From contig NZ_FOUX01000003.1 of NCBI RefSeq assembly GCF_900114995.1, positions 868,001 through 932,000 on the forward strand: 64,000 nucleotides of DNA, written 5' to 3'. Made by a program: the position numbers and the translations under genes. How positions within the stretch are numbered: the stretch's first letter is position 1; the number at the start of each line of letters is the position of its first letter. Origin of the DNA: Chitinophaga sp. YR627. Its GTDB lineage: Bacteria > Bacteroidota > Bacteroidia > Chitinophagales > Chitinophagaceae. Positions 1 through 7,653 of the stretch are shown here, in pieces. The notes under the pieces were generated by a model. That model was not told the origin of the DNA and did no database searches. It saw only the letters and a list, made by a program, of their open reading frames with translations.

Positions 1-621
1 ACGGATGCGATGTGTGTTATTCCTGTACCAGGATGCGATATTCAGCATCACTACAATTGCCAGTAAGGCTGCCAGTGCAAACCAGCTGATACTGCCCTGG
101 CCTTTCGGTACGATGATCATCGCTGCCAGCAGAGGACCGAGTGAACTACCCGCATTGCCACCTAGCTGGAAGAGCGACTGTGCCATGCCATGTTTACCAC
201 CTGAAGCCATATAGGCCAGTCTGGATGCTTCCGGATGGAAGATAGAAGAACCTACGCCTACCAGTGCAACGGATATGAGCACGAGGTAGAAATGGTGCGC
301 CTGCGACAGACTGATAAGTCCGAGCAGGGTAAAGCCCATCCCGATTGCCAGGGAATAGGGTTGAGGACGCTTGTCCGTATACAGACCCACCAATGGTTGC
401 AGTAATGAGGCCGTCAGCTGATAGGTCAGTGTGATCAGTCCGATCTGACTGAAAGTAAGTTTTAATGAGTCTTTTACAATAGGGTAGATCGCAGGGATCA
501 GTGACTGTATCGTGTCATTGATCATATGCGAAAAACTCAGTGCCAGCAGTATAGAAAATACGGTATTGCTGGCTGCCTGCTGGGCCTGTGCTTTGGCTGT
601 TTCCTGTAAAGTCTTTTCCAT
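1..621 (-). CDS. MFS transporter, fosmidomycin-resistance (Fsr)-like, partial
   Basis: The frame opens at the ATG at 619-621 and stays open to the left edge, giving about 207 N-terminal residues; the C-terminal half lies outside the window. The visible part has several hydrophobic helices and the stretch FHPEASRLAYMASGGKHG followed by a Gly/Ser-rich helix, which I recognise from Fsr-type major facilitator pumps. Such proteins export drugs or metabolites by proton antiport across the inner membrane. It starts 9 bases after the stop of the upstream GntR-type regulator and is probably cotranscribed with it, so the regulator likely controls this pump. The true substrate is unknown. Confidence 0.8.
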   Translation of the reverse strand, partial: MEKTLQETAKAQAQQAASNTVFSILLALSFSHMINDTIQSLIPAIYPIVKDSLKLTFSQIGLITLTYQLTASLLQPLVGLYTDKRPQPYSLAIGMGFTLLGLISLSQAHHFYLVLISVALVGVGSSIFHPEASRLAYMASGGKHGMAQSLFQLGGNAGSSLGPLLAAMIIVPKGQGSISWFALAALLAIVVMLNIASWYRNNTHRIR

Positions 622-630
622 AGTGACTGT

Positions 631-1305
631 TTACTTTGTTGGCTCTTCGTTGTTATGTTGTGCAATGCGTTGCGCCCAGTGCCAGGCTTTCTGTGGGTCC
701 TGTGCAATGATGCTGTTCAGCAGATTTTTATGTAGCTGCTGGGTTTCTCTGAAGGTTTCCGCGTTTTTGAATTGCGCGAGGAAGTGATTTTTCAGGTGAT
801 GAGCGACCGTTTTATACAGGTCCGTCAGAATACTGTTGTTGGAGGCTTCCGCAATGGATATATGAAAATTGATATCCGCCTCAATAGAAGCTGCTGTATC
901 ATCAATAGCGGCGGCTTCTTTTCGTTGCCGGAGCCAGGACTCCATCTTTTCCAGATCATCGGCCGTTCTGTTCAGCGCTGCTTTCTGGGCAATTTTCATT
1001 TCCAGGAGCAGGCGTACTTCATCCAGATCGTCGGCAGTGGCTCTTTTTAAGCGCTGGGGCAGTGGCTCTTCAATGCCTGTGCTGGCTTCCACAAAAGTAC
1101 CCAGCCCCTGCTGTACACGGAGTACACCGCTATTGGCCAGGATGCGTACGGCTTCACGGATGGAGGAACGGCCTACGCCAAAAGTCTGCATAAGGGCTGG
1201 TTCCGTCGGCAGTTTTTCGCCCGGTTTATAAGTACCAAGGGAGATCTGTTCCTGTAAACGCTGGGCTACTTCGTCGGCTAGACTGTTTTTTCTGATCGTT
1301 GTCAT
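631..1305 (-). CDS. GntR/FadR-family transcriptional regulator (FCD domain)
   Basis: A 224-residue protein with a winged helix-turn-helix at about residues 8-72, containing PGEKLPTEPALM and GVGRSSIREAVRIL, the standard GntR recognition helix. It is followed by an all-helical FCD effector domain whose conserved His and Asp residues (for example in INFHISIAEAS) usually bind a metal and a carboxylate ligand. It is the first gene of a two-gene unit with the downstream MFS pump, so its ligand may be the pump substrate. A TAnnTTTG promoter box lies about 30 bases upstream, and a 13-bp palindrome (1321-1333) between box and start could be its own operator. Confidence 0.88.
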   Translation of the reverse strand: MTTIRKNSLADEVAQRLQEQISLGTYKPGEKLPTEPALMQTFGVGRSSIREAVRILANSGVLRVQQGLGTFVEASTGIEEPLPQRLKRATADDLDEVRLLLEMKIAQKAALNRTADDLEKMESWLRQRKEAAAIDDTAASIEADINFHISIAEASNNSILTDLYKTVAHHLKNHFLAQFKNAETFRETQQLHKNLLNSIIAQDPQKAWHWAQRIAQHNNEEPTK

Positions 1306-1334
1306 AACTTAAGTCATCATATCATCTGATGATT

Positions 1335-1342
1335 CAAAGGTA
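1335..1342 (-). promoter_or_regulatory. -7 box of the GntR gene promoter
   Basis: On the minus strand the sequence reads TACCTTTG, an exact match to the Bacteroidota TAnnTTTG -7 element. A 13-bp palindrome ATCATCTGATGAT at 1321-1333 lies between it and the start codon and is a candidate autoregulatory operator. No clear -33 box was found. Confidence 0.45.
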
Positions 1343-1463
1343 AAAGAATCTCTTAATATCGGCACATCTTTTTTTATTTATCTTTGCGCCTCTTATAATG
1401 TAATAAGCGGTAAAACGTGCAACTTTGTAAGGGCTCTACTGATTTTTAAAACAAGATTCGCAA

Positions 1464-2114
1464 ATGAAAGCATTTAATTTATTTATTCTATATCGTCTGC
1501 CATTAGGTATTCTCTTCCTGGTGGGTGGTGTTGCGCTGGGTATTACGATAGGATGGTGGGAAGCTACTATTCCTTTGCTGATAGCCGTAATATGCATTGT
1601 TACGCACTTTATGTTCGGACCAATGAGGCTGGTGCAGGAAGCTGTTGAAGCCGGAGATCTTGACAGGGCGATGGGAATGATGAATAAGATCGCTTTTCCT
1701 AAGCTGCTGTATAAACCTATCCGCTCCGTATACTACTTCATGCAGAGTAACATGGCGATGTACAATAAGGATCTGGACAAAGCGGAAGCTACTATCCGTC
1801 AGAGTATCGCGTCCGGCAGCCCGATGAAAGAATATGAAGGTATGCAGTACTTCCAGCTGGGTACCATCGCTTATCAGAAGAATGACCTGAAAGAGGCAGA
1901 CCAGAACCTGAAAAAAGCGGTACGTATGGGACTGCCTGATAAGGAAAATACCGCTGCTGCATTACTGACCCTCGCATCTATCTGTATGAGCCGCCGTGAC
2001 TTCAAAACTGCGAAAGATTACCTCCGCAGGGCTAAAGCACAGAAGGCTACTACTGGTCAAATAGTTAGTCAGATTAAAGAAATGGATAAGTACCTGTCCC
2101 GTATGCCAGGTTGA
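1464..2114 (+). CDS. Membrane-anchored tetratricopeptide-repeat protein
   Basis: A 216-residue protein with two closely spaced hydrophobic helices at about residues 7-55, followed by helical repeats. The part from about residue 70 to 200 contains TPR-type pairs such as MQYFQLGTIAYQKNDLKEAD and AALLTLASICMSRRDFKTAK. TPR domains usually mediate protein-protein contacts; with the N-terminal anchor this one probably faces the cytoplasm. No enzymatic motif is visible and the role is unknown. It is transcribed alone, divergent from the GntR gene and closed by a strong terminator. Confidence 0.75.
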   Translation: MKAFNLFILYRLPLGILFLVGGVALGITIGWWEATIPLLIAVICIVTHFMFGPMRLVQEAVEAGDLDRAMGMMNKIAFPKLLYKPIRSVYYFMQSNMAMYNKDLDKAEATIRQSIASGSPMKEYEGMQYFQLGTIAYQKNDLKEADQNLKKAVRMGLPDKENTAAALLTLASICMSRRDFKTAKDYLRRAKAQKATTGQIVSQIKEMDKYLSRMPG

Positions 2115-2131
2115 TCAGCTGACCGAATTAC

Positions 2132-2169
2132 AAAAAAGGCGTCCCTCCATTGGTGGGGCGCCTTTTTTA
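2132..2169 (+). terminator. Rho-independent terminator after the TPR gene
   Basis: GGCGtCCC pairs with GGGgCGCC around a short loop, flanked by six A on the left and six T on the right. It lies 18 bases after the stop at 2114. Confidence 0.85.
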
Positions 2170-2229
2170 TGCCCTTACTAATTCCAGTTATAGCAGTATA
2201 TTTCCATATGTAATAACCAATTAAACCGT

Positions 2230-2237
2230 TATTTTTG
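2230..2237 (+). promoter_or_regulatory. -7 box of the marC-like gene
   Basis: TATTTTTG matches the Bacteroidota TAnnTTTG -7 element exactly and lies 19 bases before the ATG at 2257. A -33 element was not evident. Confidence 0.45.
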
Positions 2238-2256
2238 TTTAAAACACGTTACTCCT

Positions 2257-2823
2257 ATGTTCAGTTTTGACCAGATTCTGGCTATTACTTTCACGCTTTT
2301 CGCGGTAATTGATATTGTTGGTTCTATCCCAGTGCTGATTTCACTGAAAGAGAAGCTTGGCCATATTGACTCCGGAAAGGCGACTATCGCATCCGGTTTC
2401 CTGATGGTGCTTTTCCTGCTGGTAGGAGAACCTTTCCTCAATTTGCTGAGCGTAGATGTGCACTCCTTTGCAGTTGCAGGCTCGATCGTGATCTTTGTGA
2501 TCGGGTTGGAGATGATCCTGGGTGTTGAGTTCTTCAAAAGTGAGAAAGACACAAAAACGGGTAGTCTGATCCCGATCGCGTTCCCCCTGATCGCGGGTTC
2601 GGGTACACTGACGACCATTATGTCATTGAAAGCCAACTATGAAGAAACCAATATCCTCGCGGGTATCTTGCTCAACCTGGTGATCATTTACGTGGTGCTT
2701 CGCTCCCTGAGCTGGATCGAACGTATGCTGGGTAAGGCGGGATTGATGGTCGTACGTAAATTCTTTGGTGTGATCCTGCTGGCGATCGCCGTGAAAATCT
2801 TCAAGACGAATCTCAATATGTGA
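2257..2823 (+). CDS. MarC family integral membrane protein
   Basis: A 188-residue, strongly hydrophobic protein with about six membrane helices. The start FSFDQILAITFTLFAVIDIVGSIP and the central PIAFPLIAGSGTLTT stretch are characteristic of the MarC/UPF0056 family. These are inner-membrane proteins of uncertain function; the name comes from a multiple-antibiotic-resistance locus although MarC itself has no demonstrated resistance role. Length is slightly short of the usual 200-220 residues. It is monocistronic with its own -7 box, and the tRNA-Arg gene follows. Confidence 0.88.
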   Translation: MFSFDQILAITFTLFAVIDIVGSIPVLISLKEKLGHIDSGKATIASGFLMVLFLLVGEPFLNLLSVDVHSFAVAGSIVIFVIGLEMILGVEFFKSEKDTKTGSLIPIAFPLIAGSGTLTTIMSLKANYEETNILAGILLNLVIIYVVLRSLSWIERMLGKAGLMVVRKFFGVILLAIAVKIFKTNLNM

Positions 2824-2907
2824 TCGAAAATAAGCGCAAACCGCTTTTGTAATTGATCTTTAAATACCTTAGTTTTGCCTTCCTTTCCTGGTGAACAGGA
2901 TGGCTTT

Positions 2908-2979
2908 GGCCTCGTAGTACAATGGATAGTATAAGAGTTTCCGAAGCTCCAGATACAGGTTCGATTCCTGTCGAGGCTA
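2908..2979 (+). tRNA. tRNA-Arg (anticodon CCG)
   Basis: A full cloverleaf can be drawn by hand. The acceptor GGCCTCG pairs with CGAGGCT (with one G-U end pair). The D stem is GTAC/GTAT, the anticodon stem has one A-C mismatch at its base, and the seven-base loop TTCCGAA gives anticodon CCG at 2941-2943. The T arm is ACAGG-TTCGATT-CCTGT. The discriminator is A and CCA is not encoded, as is common in Bacteroidota. CCG reads the CGG arginine codon. A terminator follows at once. Confidence 0.93.
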
Positions 2980-2981
2980 CT

Positions 2982-3021
2982 AAAAAGGCGATATAGCAAT
3001 GTCCTGCTGTATCGCCTTTTT
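2982..3021. terminator. Bidirectional terminator after tRNA-Arg
   Basis: AAAAAGGCGATA at the left pairs with TATCGCCTTTTT at the right; the inner bases also pair (AGCA/TGCT). Poly-A and poly-T flanks let it serve both the tRNA and the convergent small gene ending at 3044. Confidence 0.8.
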
Positions 3022-3043
3022 GTTTATAAACCCTTTACAGTCT

Positions 3044-3298
3044 TTAGAATTCAATTGTAGCTTTTGGGAATCCCTGGGTGATCTTCTTCTTATCCTCTTC
3101 ACTGAACTTATTATACCGCAGATCCAGGTATTCCAGTGCTTTCAGCTCATAGATCGTTTCTGTCCAGTCGGTATCCATGTCGCCATCAAACAACAGCACA
3201 TTGCCCTCATCAAGGCATTTGATAAGATCGTATTGGGATACATCAAACTGTTCTCTGATAACAGAAAGGAAGACAATTTTTGGAGTAATGGTTTTCAC
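3044..3298 (-). CDS. Small hypothetical protein with a leucine-rich-repeat-like segment
   Basis: An 84-residue acidic protein without signal peptide or membrane helix. The C-terminal half contains LKALEYLDLRYNKFSEEDKK, which resembles one leucine-rich repeat, and the N-terminal half contains DLIKCLDEGNVLLFDGDMD. It may be a short LRR-like protein, but one repeat alone cannot form a typical solenoid. It lies 37 bases downstream of the glycosyltransferase gene and ends at a shared terminator, so it may be cotranscribed with it. Function unknown. Confidence 0.55.
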   Translation of the reverse strand: MKTITPKIVFLSVIREQFDVSQYDLIKCLDEGNVLLFDGDMDTDWTETIYELKALEYLDLRYNKFSEEDKKKITQGFPKATIEF

Positions 3299-3335
3299 GA
3301 TACAGGTAAATTTTTATTGACGGATATGCCGGCGA

Positions 3336-4247
3336 TTATGGATGTTCCCGCATTTTGAAGAACATCTTAATACAAAACAGGAACTTCCGGAAAGAATTCC
3401 GTTTCTTCATTGCCAGCAGGTATTTCTTATAGGCGAAATACAGGCGCATACGATTGAAGTTGTGTATGAGAGAGTAGCTTTCGTATGTTTCAAGTAGTTC
3501 CCCAAAGACTTTCTTTTCCTTCGCAAATGCCGGTGGACAGTAATCACGGAAGGTCATCAGTCTGAATTTTGTGGCGTCGATTCTTTTTTTAGTCCCTGTA
3601 TGTTTACTGGTGACATTGTTACCGTGCTGTCTCCATTTTACAAATGGTTTATCCAGGTATTTAATGGTACCGTGCAGGGTGGTAAAGAATCCCAGCCAGA
3701 GATCATGTGGCATATCCGGAAATGGCATAGCGGCATCGGCGATCTCTTTTTTCATAATCAGTGCATGCCCTGCTACACAGTTGTCAGTAGCAAAAACCAG
3801 GGGATTGTTGAAGTCCTGTATCTCCTTGAGATCAGAGTGATTCCAGCGTTTTTCCAGCTGGTCATTCACGATCTCAGAATCAGAAGTGATCATCGGGTAA
3901 TCACCTATGGCAGCCATCAGTTCAGTTGTCTTTTCCGGCACCCACACATCATCCTGATCAGAAAAGGAAATATAGCTTCCTTTAGACAGGGTGACACCTT
4001 TCTCAAAATTCTTGATATACCCCAGGTTCACCTCATTTTCATATACATGTACATGAGGGTATTGACGGGCATATCTTTCCAGTATTTCGAAGGTATTATC
4101 AGTGCTGCGGTCATCTACAACAATGATCTCGGTATTGGGATACGTCTGCGCAATCAGCGAATCCATCTGTAACTCAATATATTTTGCTCCATTATAGGTA
4201 GCCACCACTATTGATACCAGCGGTTGCGCTGCTGCTTGGCTTGACAT
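3336..4247 (-). CDS. Glycosyltransferase family 2 protein
   Basis: A 303-residue protein with a GT-A fold. The N-terminus PLVSIVVATYNGAKYIELQ, the VVDDRSTDNT nucleotide-binding loop and the SFSDQDDVW motif carrying the metal-binding Asp residues (about residues 95-105) are typical of GT2 enzymes, especially rhamnosyltransferase-like ones. They transfer a sugar from a nucleotide donor in synthesis of cell-surface polysaccharide, at the cytoplasmic face of the membrane. The C-terminal region is helical and basic. No other polysaccharide genes are adjacent, so acceptor and donor cannot be predicted. Confidence 0.88.
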   Translation of the reverse strand: MSSQAAAQPLVSIVVATYNGAKYIELQMDSLIAQTYPNTEIIVVDDRSTDNTFEILERYARQYPHVHVYENEVNLGYIKNFEKGVTLSKGSYISFSDQDDVWVPEKTTELMAAIGDYPMITSDSEIVNDQLEKRWNHSDLKEIQDFNNPLVFATDNCVAGHALIMKKEIADAAMPFPDMPHDLWLGFFTTLHGTIKYLDKPFVKWRQHGNNVTSKHTGTKKRIDATKFRLMTFRDYCPPAFAKEKKVFGELLETYESYSLIHNFNRMRLYFAYKKYLLAMKKRNSFRKFLFCIKMFFKMREHP

Positions 4248-4365
4248 AGAAAATCTGCTATTAAAATATTAGCCCCGAAAGGCATGAGGGAGTAAAAATA
4301 TTGATAATATTCATATTTACATAAAATCAGCTCAATGCTTTCGGCAGGGATTGCTTTAAAGCATA

Positions 4366-4395
4366 AGGCGCTGGTAACTTCCGTCACCAGCGCCT
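4366..4395 (-). terminator. Hairpin downstream of the SRPBCC gene
   Basis: AGGCGCTGGT and ACCAGCGCCT form a perfect 10-bp stem with a 10-base loop, 20 bases after the stop of the minus-strand SRPBCC gene. The trailing T-run is weak. Confidence 0.55.
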
Positions 4396-4414
4396 GTTAC
4401 TATATCCGGCTTTA

Positions 4415-4954
4415 CTATTTTTCCAGTACGCCTTTCAGTCTTGTCAGCCCTGTCTGCAGGTCGTCTCCGATCATTTTCTCAAAATCCATGAACAGCAGCA
4501 TCAGATTAGAAGGATAGTCCATATGGCCATTAAAGCCCCATTTTACTTTGGTCTGAGTAGGGGATACCGCCTCCGTTGTCATATAAGCCTGTTCGGTAGA
4601 TTCGAAGGGTTTATAGAAACGCAGTTCAAAATCGAGGCGTTCTCCTTCGGTGATCTTTTTGATCTCCTGTTCGCCTTTACCCACATCTTTTTTATCGCTG
4701 TCCCAGGCGGAAATGAAGCCCACCGTACCATCGGTGCCGGTATAGGTCTTTTTCATATCCGGGTCCATCATAGCCCATTTACTGTAGTCATTCTGATTTT
4801 TCAGCAGCTTGACATAGTCAAAAACCATCTGTTTGGGTTGGTTAATCACGATTTCCCGCTCAACAGCATAGTTTTTCTTTGTAAAGACCGCAATCAGCAG
4901 TAAAATGGCAATAACGGCGACAATTAACAGGAGGATCCTCTTTAAGACTTTCAT
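4415..4954 (-). CDS. SRPBCC (START-like) family protein with N-terminal membrane helix
   Basis: A 179-residue protein. Residues 5-25 (RILLLIVAVIAILLLIAVF) form one membrane helix or uncleaved signal, followed by the SRPBCC-type start AVEREIVINQPKQMVFDYV. The domain has a beta-rich middle and a C-terminal helix with DFEKMIGDDLQTGLTRLKGVLE. Such domains form a hydrophobic cavity for lipophilic ligands; many Bacteroidota copies are annotated as polyketide cyclase/dehydrase-like. No catalytic residues can be assigned. It is monocistronic, with a hairpin after its stop. Confidence 0.8.
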   Translation of the reverse strand: MKVLKRILLLIVAVIAILLLIAVFTKKNYAVEREIVINQPKQMVFDYVKLLKNQNDYSKWAMMDPDMKKTYTGTDGTVGFISAWDSDKKDVGKGEQEIKKITEGERLDFELRFYKPFESTEQAYMTTEAVSPTQTKVKWGFNGHMDYPSNLMLLFMDFEKMIGDDLQTGLTRLKGVLEK

Positions 4955-5043
4955 GTAGTGTAGGTTTAAGTATCTGTTTACGTGAATGGTATATAGCTAC
5001 CTGATTTGTAAAAACAATGCAACAGGGGAATTGTTTTCCGGTC

Positions 5044-5451
5044 TTACTCTTGCCAGTTCATACAGCTGATCATATAGTAAAACATGGCGCACACTGGCTC
5101 CCCCTTATATCTGGCAGGCTGAAATCCCTTCATTTGGAGAAATTCATCGCAGAGTTTTTCCTTCAGTTTATCCGGCATTCGGGTCTGAAAAAAGACGTCC
5201 GTAACCTTTCCCTGTCTATCAACAAGTAACTTAGCCCGTAAACTGTATAACAGGCATTCCGGATCTTCTCCACCCATGGAGCTGATAATGGGCATAATTT
5301 TCCTGCTGGAATGCTGCATCATGGTCTTTTCAAGACCGGGAAGGACTGGCATAATGTCAAACTGGTCATATACATGCGCACATTTTGACTGACAAAATGC
5401 GGCTTTTTGCACCCCTAATAGCACTAAACACGTGATTAATAATACTTTCAT
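5044..5451 (-). CDS. Secreted protein with TonB C-terminal-like domain
   Basis: I place the start at the ATG at 5451 (135 residues), giving a normal signal peptide MKVLLITCLVLLGVQKAAFCQ; a start six codons earlier is possible. The mature part holds AKLLVDRQGKVTDVFFQTRMP and ends with QMKGFQPARYKGEPV, the pattern of TonB C-terminal domains (beta strands and a GxV motif followed by PAxxxGxPV). It has no transmembrane TonB body, so it is probably a periplasmic domain of unknown role, not a true energy transducer. It has several Cys residues that could form disulfides. It is divergent from the Mks operon. Confidence 0.6.
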   Translation of the reverse strand: MKVLLITCLVLLGVQKAAFCQSKCAHVYDQFDIMPVLPGLEKTMMQHSSRKIMPIISSMGGEDPECLLYSLRAKLLVDRQGKVTDVFFQTRMPDKLKEKLCDEFLQMKGFQPARYKGEPVCAMFYYMISCMNWQE

Positions 5452-5547
5452 AGTCAGGAGATGGATCAAAATACGGCTTTCCCATTATCCACAACCGCTC
5501 ACAAATCCATTTTTTTTCTCCAAATTACAGCCCTTTGGGGATTTAAT

Positions 5548-7014
5548 ATGAATAAAGACGATCTATATTGGTTAATATCCACCTCGCCAGCCATTCAAAT
5601 GCTTCGCTTGCGCAATACGCAATGGATTTTACCCTTCCTATATGGTGTTTTTAAGGAGGAGAACCGGTTTTCTATATCAGAAGGCCAACTCACCCGTCTG
5701 CTTGCCGAAACGCTTGGCCAGCAGGATGATGGTACGGAAGACCTGGAAGAAGCAAAGATCAACTTTGGAGAGGATGAAGAAACCCGCGCCAGAAAGTATA
5801 TCCTGAACTGGGTCCAGAAAAGGCTCCTGCAGGACCTGCCGGATGCCGAAGGGAATACCCAGTACCAGCTCAGTGCCTACACAGAGAAAGTGTTCCAGTG
5901 GATGCAAACCTTACAGCTGCGTCAGCACGTAGGGACAGAAAGCCGCTTTAAGCTGCTTTTTAATTCCCTGCGGGACATTGTGGAGAATACGGAAGATGAC
6001 AGGGCTAAGAAACTGGAAATACTAAAGAACAAAAGATCGGAACTCGATAAAGAGATCAAAGCGCTCGAGTTGGGTATTGTACCTGACAGGTACAACAATG
6101 CCCAGGTGGAAGAACGCCTGGAATTGTTTACCCGGCTGTGTTATGAACTGATCAGCGACTTCCGTGAAGTGGAAGATAACTTCAAGGCTATTCACCGCAC
6201 CATCGTAGAACAGCATACAAAAGCAGAACAAACCAAAGGCGCTATCATCGGTTTCGCCTTTGAAGCATATGATTCCCTACGGAACAGTAATCAGGGAAAG
6301 AGCTTCTATGCTTTCTGGGACTTCCTGATCTCCCGTGCAGGACAGGAAGAGTGGAGAGCGCTCACAGAGCAACTGGTACATACCGTTGAGGAAAGAAATA
6401 TCAAAGCGGATGATCAGTTCCTGATGAACATCAAATCGATGTTGTTACAGCAGGGTAAAACGGTATACGATGCCAACGATAAGATGGCAGAAAAGCTCAG
6501 CCGTATTATTTCTGAAAAAGAAATAGCCCGTCACAGGCGTTTACGGAAGCAGATCAACAACATCAAGGAATTCGTCTTCGATCTGATCGAAGATCAGAAT
6601 GTTGAAAGCGGTATTACGATTGACGACAGCGCGCAGATCCGCATGGTGATGGAAAAGAAGTTGTCTCTCGAACAGAAAAAATCAGCCGTAGAAGTTAAAC
6701 AACCTGCCAATGCGACCGAACAGATCGCAGACGTAGAACGTTTCAGCCGAATGCTGAATACTTCTTTTATCAACAGAAAACAGCTTTGGGAGAAAGTGGA
6801 AACAGTGCTGAAAGATAAGCAGACAGCTACACTGAAAGAAGTACTGGAGCAGTCTCCGTTGGAATTTGGTCTGGCGGAAGTGATTAGTTACTATGACTTC
6901 CTCCGTGAAAAATCCAGCCGTGCATACATTGTAAAAAACACTACAGAACTGATTCCGCTGAATCCGGAGCAGACAAGATTTGTAGAGGTTCCATATCTAT
7001 TATTTGGTAAATAA
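5548..7014 (+). CDS. mksF/jetA: MksF/JetA-like kleisin subunit (DUF3375)
   Basis: 488 residues from the ATG at 5548. The open frame continues upstream to 5461, but MNKDDLYWLISTSPAIQMLR is where DUF3375 proteins begin. The protein is highly helical and charged, with the DUF3375 features SPAIQMLRLRN near the start and central coiled-coil segments (about residues 130-190). It is the kleisin-like (MukF-like) bridge of an SMC complex that folds DNA or, in Wadjet, restricts plasmids. The next two genes are the MksE/JetB and MksB/JetC partners, 14 and 28 bases apart, so this is a three-gene operon. No JetD nuclease follows. Confidence 0.85.
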   Translation: MNKDDLYWLISTSPAIQMLRLRNTQWILPFLYGVFKEENRFSISEGQLTRLLAETLGQQDDGTEDLEEAKINFGEDEETRARKYILNWVQKRLLQDLPDAEGNTQYQLSAYTEKVFQWMQTLQLRQHVGTESRFKLLFNSLRDIVENTEDDRAKKLEILKNKRSELDKEIKALELGIVPDRYNNAQVEERLELFTRLCYELISDFREVEDNFKAIHRTIVEQHTKAEQTKGAIIGFAFEAYDSLRNSNQGKSFYAFWDFLISRAGQEEWRALTEQLVHTVEERNIKADDQFLMNIKSMLLQQGKTVYDANDKMAEKLSRIISEKEIARHRRLRKQINNIKEFVFDLIEDQNVESGITIDDSAQIRMVMEKKLSLEQKKSAVEVKQPANATEQIADVERFSRMLNTSFINRKQLWEKVETVLKDKQTATLKEVLEQSPLEFGLAEVISYYDFLREKSSRAYIVKNTTELIPLNPEQTRFVEVPYLLFGK

Positions 7015-7028
7015 CAGCACACACTATT

Positions 7029-7625
7029 ATGAGCACAGCGAAAATACTACCTTATGCACCAGTAGTGGTAAAACTGTTGAAAGGCCCTGTAGAATATGTG
7101 GAGAAGGGCGCCTGGGAAAAACTCCTGCAATACAAAGTTGAACTCACCGGTTTCCTGCAACAACTGGGTCTGTACCTGGTGCTGGATGAACAGGATGGAT
7201 TTGCTTTTGTAAAACATGCCTTGTCTGAAGATGATGAAGCTTATGTTAGCTGGGTACACCGCCGTTCTTTCAGCTACGAAGAAAGCATCATGCTGGTGTT
7301 GCTGCGTGAGATGATGGCCGAATTTGAGATCAGTGAGTCGGGGTCCCGCGAGCTGATAAAAAAACGCCGGGAAATCAAGGAATACGCAGAGTTGTTCTTC
7401 AAGGAAGGCGCCAGCCGTATCAAATTCCTCAAAGAAATAGACCGGTTGATCGATAAAGTAGAAGAAAGCGGATTTCTGCATCGTATAGAAAATCATGAAG
7501 TGCCTGATGAACAGAAGTTCAGGATCAGGAAAATTATCAAGGCAAAAGTAGACAGTGAAGCACTGGAAACTTTTCAGCAGCAGCTGAGCGAACTGGCCAT
7601 TGGCAGTAGCGTGGAAGCTGAATAA
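7029..7625 (+). CDS. mksE/jetB: MksE/JetB-like subunit (DUF4194)
   Basis: A 198-residue protein matching DUF4194 in size and pattern: an N-terminal helical region, LGLYLVLDEQDGFAFVKH and the winged-helix-like RRSFSYEESIMLVLLREMM segment (about residues 76-95), then a C-terminal helix-rich part with LKEIDRLIDKVEESGFLH. In MksBEF and Wadjet complexes this small KITE-type protein binds the kleisin. It sits between the kleisin and ATPase genes in the usual order. Identification rests on motif recall and context. Confidence 0.83.
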   Translation: MSTAKILPYAPVVVKLLKGPVEYVEKGAWEKLLQYKVELTGFLQQLGLYLVLDEQDGFAFVKHALSEDDEAYVSWVHRRSFSYEESIMLVLLREMMAEFEISESGSRELIKKRREIKEYAELFFKEGASRIKFLKEIDRLIDKVEESGFLHRIENHEVPDEQKFRIRKIIKAKVDSEALETFQQQLSELAIGSSVEAE

Positions 7626-7653
7626 CATACCATAAAACTTTTTGTAAAGAACA

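Noticed and set aside
5461..5547. Extended N-terminus of the DUF3375 gene from 5461
   Set aside because: The first 29 residues are unlike the family and lie across the divergent promoter region; the start at 5548 matches the family.
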